This document shows positions 25,253 through 33,676 of a stretch of DNA of 64,000 bases, in pieces. A program made the position numbers and the translations under genes. Within the stretch, counting starts at the first letter, position 1, and each line of letters begins with the position of its first letter. The notes below the pieces were generated by a model. That model worked only from the letters and a program-made list of their open reading frames with translations. It did not search any database and was not told where the DNA came from. Origin of the DNA: Bdellovibrionales bacterium (lineage in GTDB: Bacteria > Bdellovibrionota > UBA1018); the NCBI GenBank assembly GCA_016786465.1, contig JAEUWC010000025.1, forward strand, positions 1 to 64,000. The letters are read 5' to 3'.

Positions 25253-27549
25253 TTACGACGCGAAATCGCTATAAAATCGGGATGATTTCAACCCTTTTCG
25301 GGATCGGGACCTTTCTGGCGTCTTATGCGGCGGCAGCGCCTAGCATGAAGACCAACGCCGAAGCGATCAGTCGCCAAGCCGAAAATCAAATTCGAACCCT
25401 GATCGAACCCGTTTTGGACAAGTACTGCCGCGAAGAATGCAAATTGATGAACGTTCAGGTCGACGTCGATGTCGACACACGCAGCGACTTGGCTCCAGGC
25501 TTTGATGACATTGACCCAAAGAACGCGACTGCGGTCGCCCCTAGCGGTGGACGCGTGAAACTGATGATCGACGAAAAAGTCGGTCCAATTTCCCGAGGAA
25601 CTCTTTTGGAACTGGTTCAGCGCTTCTTGGACAACTTAGATTACCCGGTCAAGGTGGACACCCAGATTACTCGGTTTCCTCTGCCGGTTGGCTCAGCGAC
25701 CAAGGTCGCTGAGCTTCGTGATAAAATCAGCAAGCAGTTCCGATCCACACTGGACGACTTGTTTCGCCAGTTCTGCCCCGAACAATGCTTGCTGGCCGAC
25801 TACGAACTATTGACTGAAAACGTCAATGCCGACGAAGCCCAATACGGTACGCCCGGCGAAATCGTCCAAGAAGGCGGCGTTGCCCTGCGAATCAAAAGCA
25901 TTGCCGGCACCGTGGTCGTTGACGATACGCTGACCCCTGAAGAACGGCGCAACATCGTCGAAATGGCCAAGTTGAAGACCAACTTCTTAAAAAATGTTTC
26001 GCTGCAGGCCCGAAACATGAAGTTCCCTAGACCCGGTGAAATGGGCGAAGGGGCTGTTCTGGGTGCAAACGGAAAGGCCAAGCGTGGCTTGGCTTCAGAA
26101 AGCACCACCGACAACAAGCGCACCGACACGAATAACAACACCACCCAAACGCAAAACAACACGAACGAAAACAACACGAAGCAGGAAAAGTTCGAACGTA
26201 TCGAAAAGATTGAACGCGTCGAAAGCGGTGACGCCGTTCAAGCAGAACTTCAAAAGTTTAAAGTCGCAGGTTTGATTTTTGGATGTTCGATACTGGCGCT
26301 ACTGGTCTTTATCGCAATCGCTTCGGTCGCCCCACGCAAAGGTGGCGAATCGACGATTCAAAGGATCATTCAGAATATTACGTCCGATCCCGCTGGCGGA
26401 ATGACCAACCCGGTTCGCGCCGAAGCGCAGACGAACGAAGAACGAACCAAGTTGGTGGCCCAGCGGTATGAAATCGAACGCCTGAAAGAAGAACTGATGG
26501 CGGTTTTTGCACAAAACCCAAAGGTCGCAAAGCACGTCTTCACGCGAATTCTTACAGAAGAAGGAATTGAAACGACGGCCGCTTATATCCACCTATTTGG
26601 TGAAAACGTCGTCATGGACATGCTTCGTGACCCAAGCTTGCAGTCGGACATGTCGGAACTTCTGGAATTCTACGCAAAGAATCCGATTGATCTGAACGAC
26701 GAAGAAAAACTGGAACTTCTGAAGGCCCTTCACAACCGCACGATCGCTGGAAAGCTGGTCGTTATGGGAAGCCGTTCGTCCCACCTTTTCGATTTCTTGG
26801 CCGAAATGGATGGCGTTCAGATTCTGGAACTGGTCCGCAATGAATCGCTGACCGTGAAGGCGATCGTGATGACCCAGTGCGATCCGCAAAAGCGCGCGGC
26901 GATCTTTGGAAACCTAGAAGAAAAAGGCCGAATGGAACTTCTTCAGGAACTTTCACGCATCGACTATCTGCCGCGTGACTACATTTTCAACGTGGCAAAC
27001 GCGCTTAAGCGCAAGCGCCGCGACAACCCGCGCTTGAATACGGAAGCGTTGCCGGGTTCGGAAGTCTTGTTGACCTTGTTGGAACGCGCAAGCACCGAAC
27101 AGGCTCGATCCGTCATTCGCAATCTGGAACTGACCAACCCCGACAGTGCTCGGACCGTCAAAGGTAAGCTGGTCAACCTGGATACGCTTCGAAACCTTCG
27201 TGACGGCCAGCTTTTGGAAGTCGTCCTTAGCCTGAAGCACGAAGAACTGATTCAGTTCCTGAAGGGAGCTGCCGAACACGTTCGCGGCGCGATTTTCGCT
27301 AAGTCGCCACGTGATCTGGCTATCGAACTGGAAGAAGAACTGGTGGCGGCTCCTGAAGTCACCCGCGAAATCTATCAGACCATCGAACGCAAAGTGCTGA
27401 ATCGCATGAAGCTGATGGCGAACGAAGGCCTGATCAATCTGGTTGAAACCAACGAAAGAATGCTTGCCGCCGATTCGATGGCCGCCCAAGGAACCCATCC
27501 GCCGGATGCTTCAGAAGATCCAAACATTCGAAAGGTGGCTGGATTTTGA
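25249..27549 (+). CDS. FliF-like/FliG-like membrane motor protein
   Basis: 766 residues. There is an N-terminal membrane segment (11-30), a periplasmic region (31-337) and a second membrane segment (about 338-360, VAGLIFGCSILALLVFIAIA), then a cytoplasmic half (361-766). The periplasmic region holds two related modules, each with a C-x3-C pair (KYCREECK; QFCPEQCL) and each ending in FPLP or FPRP. The end of the second (DDTLTPEERRNIVEMAKL ... NMKFPRP) recalls the FliF/YscJ ring-building module. An Asn/Thr-rich linker (285-314) precedes the membrane. The C-terminal part (about 595-725; LKHEELIQFLKGAAEHVRGA ... NRMKLMANEGLI) resembles the FliG middle and C-terminal domains that contact MotA. It overlaps the TPR gene (ATGA) and the cNMP-domain gene. 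It may be a ring-plus-rotor fusion. Homology is judged by eye. Confidence 0.65.
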   Translation: MITTRNRYKIGMISTLFGIGTFLASYAAAAPSMKTNAEAISRQAENQIRTLIEPVLDKYCREECKLMNVQVDVDVDTRSDLAPGFDDIDPKNATAVAPSGGRVKLMIDEKVGPISRGTLLELVQRFLDNLDYPVKVDTQITRFPLPVGSATKVAELRDKISKQFRSTLDDLFRQFCPEQCLLADYELLTENVNADEAQYGTPGEIVQEGGVALRIKSIAGTVVVDDTLTPEERRNIVEMAKLKTNFLKNVSLQARNMKFPRPGEMGEGAVLGANGKAKRGLASESTTDNKRTDTNNNTTQTQNNTNENNTKQEKFERIEKIERVESGDAVQAELQKFKVAGLIFGCSILALLVFIAIASVAPRKGGESTIQRIIQNITSDPAGGMTNPVRAEAQTNEERTKLVAQRYEIERLKEELMAVFAQNPKVAKHVFTRILTEEGIETTAAYIHLFGENVVMDMLRDPSLQSDMSELLEFYAKNPIDLNDEEKLELLKALHNRTIAGKLVVMGSRSSHLFDFLAEMDGVQILELVRNESLTVKAIVMTQCDPQKRAAIFGNLEEKGRMELLQELSRIDYLPRDYIFNVANALKRKRRDNPRLNTEALPGSEVLLTLLERASTEQARSVIRNLELTNPDSARTVKGKLVNLDTLRNLRDGQLLEVVLSLKHEELIQFLKGAAEHVRGAIFAKSPRDLAIELEEELVAAPEVTREIYQTIERKVLNRMKLMANEGLINLVETNERMLAADSMAAQGTHPPDASEDPNIRKVAGF

Positions 27550-28115
27550 GCACACCTTTAGCACCCTCGATCCAATTGCTTAAGGAAGTGAAGCTGCTTT
27601 CGCATCTGACGGACGCAGAACTTCGCGATCTTTTGGGGTTCGGAGAAGAGCGGATCTATGAACCCCACGCGAACGTGGTGATCGAAGGCGAAACGTCCTG
27701 GGGTTTGTATCTGATTTTGGATGGCTATGTAGGGATCCTAAAGACCAATAAGCTGACGGGCGACGTTTACGACATCGGACAACTTCACCAGGGCAGTTAT
27801 TTCGGAGAAATGTCGCTTGTCGATGAAGGTCCCCGATCCGCAACCGTTCGCGCACTGACCCGTTGCCACCTGTATTACATCGATAAAGAAAAATTCATGA
27901 AGTGGCTGGCGCAATCCAATGATCGCCGACAGCGCTTCTTGTCCGACTGTATTGCGGACTTGATCACGCGACTTCGCGAATTGGACGACAGCTACGTGAT
28001 CAACCAGTACCAGCTTTGGCGCACGGCAGTTGGCCACGCGAAGATTCTGACCGATATCATGAGCAAGACTCAGCCATCCGTGGCCACTCAAGCCGCGAAA
28101 AAGGAGGCCGCCTAA
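27546..28115 (+). CDS. Cyclic-nucleotide-binding-domain protein
   Basis: 189 residues. It starts at TTG 27546, overlapping the stop of the FliF/FliG-like gene, so it depends on translational coupling. A single CAP-type effector domain fills residues 10-130, and the phosphate-binding cassette YFGEMSLVDEGPRSATVRA keeps the Glu and Arg that bind the cyclic nucleotide ribose and phosphate. The C-terminal 50 residues are helical (RLRELDDSYVINQYQLWRTA) with no DNA-binding helix-turn-helix. It therefore looks like a stand-alone sensor that could tie motor activity to cAMP or another cyclic nucleotide. Confidence 0.85.
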   Translation: MSTPLAPSIQLLKEVKLLSHLTDAELRDLLGFGEERIYEPHANVVIEGETSWGLYLILDGYVGILKTNKLTGDVYDIGQLHQGSYFGEMSLVDEGPRSATVRALTRCHLYYIDKEKFMKWLAQSNDRRQRFLSDCIADLITRLRELDDSYVINQYQLWRTAVGHAKILTDIMSKTQPSVATQAAKKEAA

Positions 28116-28901
28116 ATGAATTTTTCATCCTTCTTCGGGGTCGTTTTCGGAATCGGTGTCATGTACGTCGCGTTGAAAGAAACCGGCGATCTGAAGTTCT
28201 TCTTGGACATGCACGGAATCTTGATTGTCGTCGGGGGCACCGCCGCCGCCGCCAGCATCAGCTTTCCCGTCACCCAGGTCCTTTCGCTATTGAAGGTCTT
28301 CTTCCTTCGTGTCTTGGGACGAAACAAAATCGACTACCAGGCGACGATCAGTCAGATCTTGGAACTGAACAAGAAAGCTGCAGCCGGTGTTACCGCATTG
28401 AACGAAGTTCTTCCGAACATCAAACACGACTTTCTTCGCGAAGCCGTATCGTTGGTTTCGGCCGGTGTTCTTTCGGAACGAGAAATCCGCGTCGCTTTGG
28501 ATCAGCGCCTGAAAACCATCGAATCTCGCTACATGCACGAAGCGAATATGTTTCGAACCATCGGACGATTCCCACCCGCGTTCGGTCTTTTGGCGACGAC
28601 CTTGGGCATGATCGCCGTTTTGCAGAAAATCGGACAACCGGATTCGCAAAAGTTAATTGGACCCGCGATGTCCATCGGCTTGATCGGAACCCTTTACGGA
28701 ATCGGGCTTGCCAACTTGGTTTTTATTCCGATCGCGGAAAACCTGACGGAAAGAACCCGAGAAGAAATTATCCTTCGTAAACTGATCATTGAAGGCGCGC
28801 TGATGCTGAAGCAACAGGTCAACCCGATCACGCTTCGCGAGTCGTTGAATTCCTTCCTGCTTCCGCGTGAACGCGTCGTCAGGAAAAGTCAGGCGGCATG
28901 A
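28116..28901 (+). CDS. motA: MotA-family stator protein
   Basis: 261 residues with four membrane segments: 3-20, 31-53 (HGILIVVGGTAAAASISFP), about 150-175 (FRTIGRFPPAFGLLATTLGM) and 182-208 (GPAMSIGLIGTLYGIGLANLVF). The cytoplasmic loop between the second and third carries charged residues (REIRVALDQRLKTIESRYMHE) like those that contact FliG. The conserved proline of the third segment is present. With MotB it forms an ion channel that converts proton or sodium flow into torque. It follows the cNMP-domain gene directly and overlaps motB by 4 bases. Confidence 0.9.
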   Translation: MNFSSFFGVVFGIGVMYVALKETGDLKFFLDMHGILIVVGGTAAAASISFPVTQVLSLLKVFFLRVLGRNKIDYQATISQILELNKKAAAGVTALNEVLPNIKHDFLREAVSLVSAGVLSEREIRVALDQRLKTIESRYMHEANMFRTIGRFPPAFGLLATTLGMIAVLQKIGQPDSQKLIGPAMSIGLIGTLYGIGLANLVFIPIAENLTERTREEIILRKLIIEGALMLKQQVNPITLRESLNSFLLPRERVVRKSQAA

Positions 28902-29728
28902 TCATCAAGAAGCTATTAAAGAAACACCAGCCCCCGGAAGAGCCCTACGCGCTCAAAGAAGAAGCGGCCCATTCGGGCGACGCACACGACGAATCCAACT
29001 GGCTTGTTTCTTATGCCGACATGATGACGCTTCTTTGCGGATTCTTCATCATGATGTTCAGCATGGCCCGCTTGGACGATCCCAAGTACGAAGCCGTGAA
29101 AGAATCCATCGCTAAGGAATTTGGCGGCGAATACAAATCCGAATCCAAACAATTGGCCGAATTTGCGACACAGATTCTGAAGGAAGCGGGCGTCGAAACT
29201 GAAACGACCCTGCAAGTCACTTCAATCGGCGTTGCGATCATTTTCAAATCGACCGTCTTTTTTGACGTTCTCAGTGCTGACGTCAGCGATCCCGGCAAAG
29301 CACTTTTGAACAAGCTTCTGACCGCGCTTTCCGATCGCGAACAAAAAACCGGGAAAAAATACCAGATTGTCGTTGAAGGTCACACCGACGGCCGGCCTGT
29401 TCTTTCTGGACCTTTCCCTTCCAACTGGGAACTTTCTGCGGCTCGGGCGACGCGGGTGGTTCGACTATTTGTTGAAAAAGGATTTGAACCCAAACGCTTA
29501 ACCGCCATCGGTTACGGGGATACGCGCCCTGAAATCGCGCATCGGACGCCATCCGGCGAATTCAGCGAATCCGGATTGCAGAAAAACCGCCGTGTGGTGA
29601 TTCGAATCCTGGATCCAAAAGCAGATGGAATTCCATTTGCTGACGCAGCGACTACCAACGTCGAAAATTTGACGCCGGAAGTCGCTCCCGCATCGGTCGC
29701 CCCGGCGACTGACACATCTAGCCGTTGA
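28898..29728 (+). CDS. motB: MotB-family stator protein
   Basis: 276 residues. A cytoplasmic N-terminus is followed by one membrane helix (NWLVSYADMMTLLCGFFIMM) with the ion-carrying Asp at residue 41. The C-terminal OmpA/MotB domain (about 95-245) carries VVEGHTDGRPVLSG, NWELSAARATRVVRLF and IGYGDTRP, which bind peptidoglycan and fix the stator to the wall. The tail is Ala/Pro-rich. ATGA coupling to motA makes this a complete stator pair. Its presence in the FliF/FliG-like operon suggests a dedicated partner, though exchange with the flagellar motor is possible. Confidence 0.92.
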   Translation: MIIKKLLKKHQPPEEPYALKEEAAHSGDAHDESNWLVSYADMMTLLCGFFIMMFSMARLDDPKYEAVKESIAKEFGGEYKSESKQLAEFATQILKEAGVETETTLQVTSIGVAIIFKSTVFFDVLSADVSDPGKALLNKLLTALSDREQKTGKKYQIVVEGHTDGRPVLSGPFPSNWELSAARATRVVRLFVEKGFEPKRLTAIGYGDTRPEIAHRTPSGEFSESGLQKNRRVVIRILDPKADGIPFADAATTNVENLTPEVAPASVAPATDTSSR

Positions 29729-29743
29729 CGCTACCCTTTCTTT

Positions 29744-29760
29744 CTGGGAACCTTTCCCAG
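29744..29760 (+). promoter_or_regulatory. Hairpin next to the ribosome-binding site
   Basis: Stem CTGGGAA/TTCCCAG with a CCT loop lies 15 bases after the motB stop and directly before the ribosome-binding site GGGGAGAA of the next gene. There is no T-run, so it looks more like an mRNA processing or translation element than a terminator. Confidence 0.35.
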
Positions 29761-29773
29761 GGGAGAATTTGCT

Positions 29774-30979
29774 ATGCGTTGGAACTGTCCACACTGTGGA
29801 ACCGCCTTGTCGGTGGCTGATGACAAGCTCTCGAATACTTGGTCTTTTTCAAAATGCTTTCAGTGCTCGGGCTATGCCCTGGTTCGGAAGTCCGATTTGA
29901 ATTTGATCAAAGTTGACGACGCTCCCAAAGGCGAAAAACTGGTTCGTCCCCAGGCAGATATTTCCGCACCGTCGGAAACCCGAATCACACGCCCTGAACA
30001 AATCACCGCCATCATTGAAAAGAAACCTGCTTCAAACGCACCCGTCTTGGCTGAAGCCATCGTGCGTGAAAAAACCGAAGCTCCTGTCACCGTACAAATT
30101 CCCGTTCAGCGTTCCGAATTCGACAGCATCGTTCTGGAACCTGTGGGCGGCTACGTGGCTCCGGCGCGTTTCAATCCGCCATCGCGACCCCAAGCACTGA
30201 CGCCAAAGGCCCCCGCGCCGGTGGTCACGAAGCAAGAACCTGCATTTACGTCTACCTTCAATCAGGAATTGAAATGGGTATTGCCGGAACAGCCCGGCGA
30301 AAACAGTGACCCCGAAGGAACAGATCGCCCATCGCGCAGTGAATTCCGAACTTCCTTTACCCAGCGTAAGCCCATCTTCAGCCGCGCAAAACTGATCCCA
30401 CTGAGCGTCGGCTTTGCCGCTGCAATCGCGATCGGTTCAGGTCTGATGATGGTTCAGGAAAGCTCGAAGCTCAGTAAGCGTCGCGCCCGCAGCCAGGCGA
30501 CAGCACAGCAGATGATGTCGACGCTTCAGATTCCAGCTTCAATGCGCGCAGTTCCCCAAGCAGGAACGGTTCCCAATGCGATCAGCGACACGGTGAAAGA
30601 AAAAGCCATGGCACCATCGCGGGTCGAAGCGCAATCCCCGGTTCAAGCGCCCGTGCCCGCGACCGCAACCGCAACTGCATCCGTGCCCACACCGGTCACT
30701 GCTCAGAAAGCGGCTTCTGCTGTGAACGATTCCGTCGCTGCCCTGGTGGTTCAGATCAAGGTTCCTCAGGCGACGCTTCGTTCAGGCCCTGGTCTGACTT
30801 TCGGAATCACTGGCAAAGCAAAACTTTCGTCCAACTTTGTCGTGAAGGATTGGCGCGGAGAATGGTTCCGCATCATCCTGCCTGAAGAATCGTCCGGACT
30901 TCGCGACATCCTTCGCGGTGAACCGCGCACAGCCTGGATTCGAAACGACCTGGTCCGCCTGGTGACGTTGGATCAGTAA
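29774..30979 (+). CDS. Zinc-ribbon and SH3-domain membrane protein
   Basis: 401 residues. The N-terminal zinc ribbon uses CPHC (5-8) and CFQC (about 33-36) and should face the cytoplasm. A long Pro/Ala-rich linker follows, then a single membrane helix (about 212-232, LIPLSVGFAAAIAIGSGLMM). The periplasmic C-terminus holds an SH3b-type domain (QATLRSGPGLTFGITGKAKL ... AWIRNDLVRLV), a fold often bound to peptidoglycan. The order (cytoplasmic zinc ribbon, helix, wall-binding domain) fits a protein that links a motor to the cell wall. It is the last gene of the motor operon, 45 bases after motB. Confidence 0.75.
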   Translation: MRWNCPHCGTALSVADDKLSNTWSFSKCFQCSGYALVRKSDLNLIKVDDAPKGEKLVRPQADISAPSETRITRPEQITAIIEKKPASNAPVLAEAIVREKTEAPVTVQIPVQRSEFDSIVLEPVGGYVAPARFNPPSRPQALTPKAPAPVVTKQEPAFTSTFNQELKWVLPEQPGENSDPEGTDRPSRSEFRTSFTQRKPIFSRAKLIPLSVGFAAAIAIGSGLMMVQESSKLSKRRARSQATAQQMMSTLQIPASMRAVPQAGTVPNAISDTVKEKAMAPSRVEAQSPVQAPVPATATATASVPTPVTAQKAASAVNDSVAALVVQIKVPQATLRSGPGLTFGITGKAKLSSNFVVKDWRGEWFRIILPEESSGLRDILRGEPRTAWIRNDLVRLVTLDQ

Positions 30980-30992
30980 AGAACCGAAAAGA

Positions 30993-32432
30993 TCAGCTGG
31001 GATCGCACGCCCAGATCAGGATCTTCTTGGTGATTTGATCTTTTCGAACGACCCGTAGGGTCGTCATTTCCTTGCACCGAGCGCCCGTAAAGTTTGGGCC
31101 GGCATCATATCGATTGTCGGCCACAAAATAGACCGGCTTCAAAAGCCTTGCGCCGGGTTCCACCGAATCGGTCACGCCCAAGTCGGGCCATTCATCCCTT
31201 TGTTTCAGATCACGCGGCAAAAGCGTCACTGGCGCAAATCCAAAAAGCGCGACTGAAGCCTGGGATGCGGTTTGATATCGCGAACCCACCCAAGGACGTT
31301 TTTCCCAACCGTCGACGTGTTCGCGAAGGCGCGACCAACCGCGAAGATCGTTGGTAATATCTTTTTTCGGGTCCGAAACGCCTAAGTTCACGAAATGCAA
31401 AAGCGCGACCGAAAGTAACGCAAGCGTTGATCCCCAAAACCCATGGGTCAAAAGCAAAGTCCGATCCGGACCACGAAAACCGGCAAGCGCTTGAACCCCT
31501 AAAATGACTGCAACTGGAATCCAAGCCACCAAAAGCCAGTGGGCTTTGAATTCGGAAAAGAACGGCTGAATTCCAAAGACCAAAACCGCGGGAATCAAGA
31601 AAAGAACCGGAACATTCAATCCACGAATCCCTTTCCCTTTCACCGACCGCAGGGCGCGAAAAGCGATGATACCGACCACTGGGCCAGCTAAAAAGAACTG
31701 AATCACCCAGGCGCGAAGCCCGCGGGTCCAAGAAAAGCTTCCGCCGTGACGTTCTTGAAACTGAAAAAGAAGGGCGCCCCATTGGTGTTGAGCGTTCCAA
31801 ACCAAAATCGGAATCAGGGCCGCGACGGTACCCGCGACGACTGCTGCGCAGTTTCGAATCCGGCTTTTCGGGGGCGCTAAAAATAAAATCGACAACCCCG
31901 CGCTTCCAATGGCAAGCACGCCTGAATACTTCGAATTCAAAGAAAGAAAAGCACCCAAAACGAAAGCCCATTCGCGGCGTTGACCTAGTCCAGTTCCAAC
32001 ACTGGCCCAGATCAACAGCGCGACGCCCGCAAAAAGCGGAAGATCCGGAACCATCATCCAAGATGACCAGAAAATTCCTGAAACCGAAGTGATCATCCAA
32101 GCCGCCGAAAGCAGCCCCAAGAACGCGACCTTCTTCTTGGCCAAATCTTGAACCGTCAAAAGAAGAAGCCCCAACGTTACTGCCGAAAAGAAGGCCGCAG
32201 GAAGTCGAATCAAAGCTGCTGAATTTTGCGGCAACCCTAGCCAAGAAAAGACCTTTTGAAAAAAAGCGATCGACCAAGCGACCATCGGGGGATGAAACGC
32301 ATAGCCCCAGTCCAGGCGCTGAGCCAAGGCCCAGTAATACGCTTCATCATCGCTGATACCCAAGGTGGACCCGTGAAGCCAAAGAACGCCGAACCATAGA
32401 ATCGCAATCCAAAGCCAGGAAGGAAGCTTCAA
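30993..32432 (-). CDS. GT39-type (ArnT/PMT-like) membrane glycosyltransferase
   Basis: 479 residues with about eleven hydrophobic segments. The first periplasmic loop has the family motif SDDEAYYWALAQRLDWGY followed by HPPMVAW, as in ArnT-like and dolichyl-phosphate-mannose-type enzymes that use polyprenyl-phosphate sugars at the periplasmic face. The C-terminal region after about residue 350 is soluble with two cysteines (GARCKEM, IWACDPS). The start overlaps the M14 gene stop (ATGA). It could modify lipid A or another envelope polymer. The exact sugar and acceptor cannot be told. Confidence 0.8.
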   Translation of the reverse strand: MKLPSWLWIAILWFGVLWLHGSTLGISDDEAYYWALAQRLDWGYAFHPPMVAWSIAFFQKVFSWLGLPQNSAALIRLPAAFFSAVTLGLLLLTVQDLAKKKVAFLGLLSAAWMITSVSGIFWSSWMMVPDLPLFAGVALLIWASVGTGLGQRREWAFVLGAFLSLNSKYSGVLAIGSAGLSILFLAPPKSRIRNCAAVVAGTVAALIPILVWNAQHQWGALLFQFQERHGGSFSWTRGLRAWVIQFFLAGPVVGIIAFRALRSVKGKGIRGLNVPVLFLIPAVLVFGIQPFFSEFKAHWLLVAWIPVAVILGVQALAGFRGPDRTLLLTHGFWGSTLALLSVALLHFVNLGVSDPKKDITNDLRGWSRLREHVDGWEKRPWVGSRYQTASQASVALFGFAPVTLLPRDLKQRDEWPDLGVTDSVEPGARLLKPVYFVADNRYDAGPNFTGARCKEMTTLRVVRKDQITKKILIWACDPS

Positions 32433-33676
32433 TCTTTTTTTGCCGCCTTTTCAGCCAATGCTTCAGTCGGAAACGCGATGAATGCACGCGCACCTTCGAC
32501 GAACTTTTCCCAATACACTTTCGCTTTGCCTGAATCTGCGGTCGGAAGTTCCAAGGTCATGGTCGGGATCTTCAATTCCCTTCCCGCATAGTTTCCAAGC
32601 GACCCGGGATAAAAGCGCCAAGACAGGCTTTCCAGTTTGTGCTTCAGTTTCAAGTATTCACGTCCGTAATCGTTCATGAACCGGGCAAGCGGAATCCCTG
32701 TGTCGGGCCCGTCATAGTCCATCATGCTTAAGGGTGAATGGATCGATAGAATTTTTTCAGGACCGTAGGCTTCGATCAGCCCTTTTTGAAAAACAGTTTC
32801 AGGTTCGGATTCGGGAACCTTGCCTGGAAAGCGTCTGCGATCCGAGCCGTACTTGGTCTTCCAAAGTTTCAACGCTTCGGCATCCCAATCCCTTGTCGCG
32901 AAGTTTCGATTCACGTCCACGCCGCGCGCGTTGGTCCGTGTGCGCACGCGCTTGTAAAAACCGTCGGGATTCACCAAGGGTGCAATCACCACTTTGGATT
33001 TTTCTAAAAGGTCCTTCTGATTCTTTAACCAATTCACCAATTCCAGCCCGATGTACAAAGGCGTGATTTCATCGGCGTGAACCATCGTCAGAATCAAAGT
33101 CGCTTCGGTGGCGTTTTCATTTCCTAAAACGGTATAGACCAACGGACGGCCCAGAACCGACATCCCACCCAGCTTCCACTGCACGCCTTCGGCGCAGGGT
33201 TCGATGTCCCAGCGAAGCTTCTTCATTTCCGAACGCATCTGGCTGCACCAGACCTTCAATTCGGCTGCGACGTCAGGAACGCCGCTGACTTGAAGTCCAC
33301 GATCGGTCAATGGTGGCTTAGGTCTTTCAAATGCGATGGGCTTGGCGCTTGCTGCGGATGCAGCAGACGGTGTGACCGTTGCAGCAGCCAGTGGCGTCGA
33401 CGCCGGGGCGGGCGTCGCTGAAGCAACAGCGACAGGGGCAATCGGCGCCGTTTGAACCTGAACGGCGGGTTTTGGGGCCTGCGCGCGCCCGGAAGCGGGA
33501 CGCTCGTTAGCTTCTTCTAGATCGATTCGCTTCGAAGAAGGATCGTAGGCCGAATAGGATTCCAAATAAGGATTATGTGCCCGCGGATCGCCCAAATCGT
33601 AGTCATCTTTGGACCCCGTCGCACAAGACGTCGCCCAAACGCTAGCGCCGACAAGGACCCAAACACGAAGCTTCAT
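32429..33676 (-). CDS. M14-family (MpaA-like) zinc carboxypeptidase lipoprotein
   Basis: 415 residues. The signal ends at WATSC, a plausible lipobox. A Pro/Ala-rich linker of about 80 residues leads to the catalytic domain. The zinc ligands are visible as H-x-x-E in VHADEITP and the later His in SIHSPLS. VNRNF and the catalytic Glu in TLELPTA complete the M14 set. The HADE context and short loops resemble murein tripeptide amidase MpaA and gamma-D-Glu-DAP peptidases, which would act on peptidoglycan stems. The gene overlaps both neighbours by 4 bases, forming a DedA, peptidase, glycosyltransferase operon. Confidence 0.82.
   Translation of the reverse strand: MKLRVWVLVGASVWATSCATGSKDDYDLGDPRAHNPYLESYSAYDPSSKRIDLEEANERPASGRAQAPKPAVQVQTAPIAPVAVASATPAPASTPLAAATVTPSAASAASAKPIAFERPKPPLTDRGLQVSGVPDVAAELKVWCSQMRSEMKKLRWDIEPCAEGVQWKLGGMSVLGRPLVYTVLGNENATEATLILTMVHADEITPLYIGLELVNWLKNQKDLLEKSKVVIAPLVNPDGFYKRVRTRTNARGVDVNRNFATRDWDAEALKLWKTKYGSDRRRFPGKVPESEPETVFQKGLIEAYGPEKILSIHSPLSMMDYDGPDTGIPLARFMNDYGREYLKLKHKLESLSWRFYPGSLGNYAGRELKIPTMTLELPTADSGKAKVYWEKFVEGARAFIAFPTEALAEKAAKKD

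Noticed and set aside
31210-32277. Long minus-strand frame of 355 codons inside the GT39-type gene
   Set aside because: It is a shadow frame. The +1 frame has clear membrane segments and family motifs.
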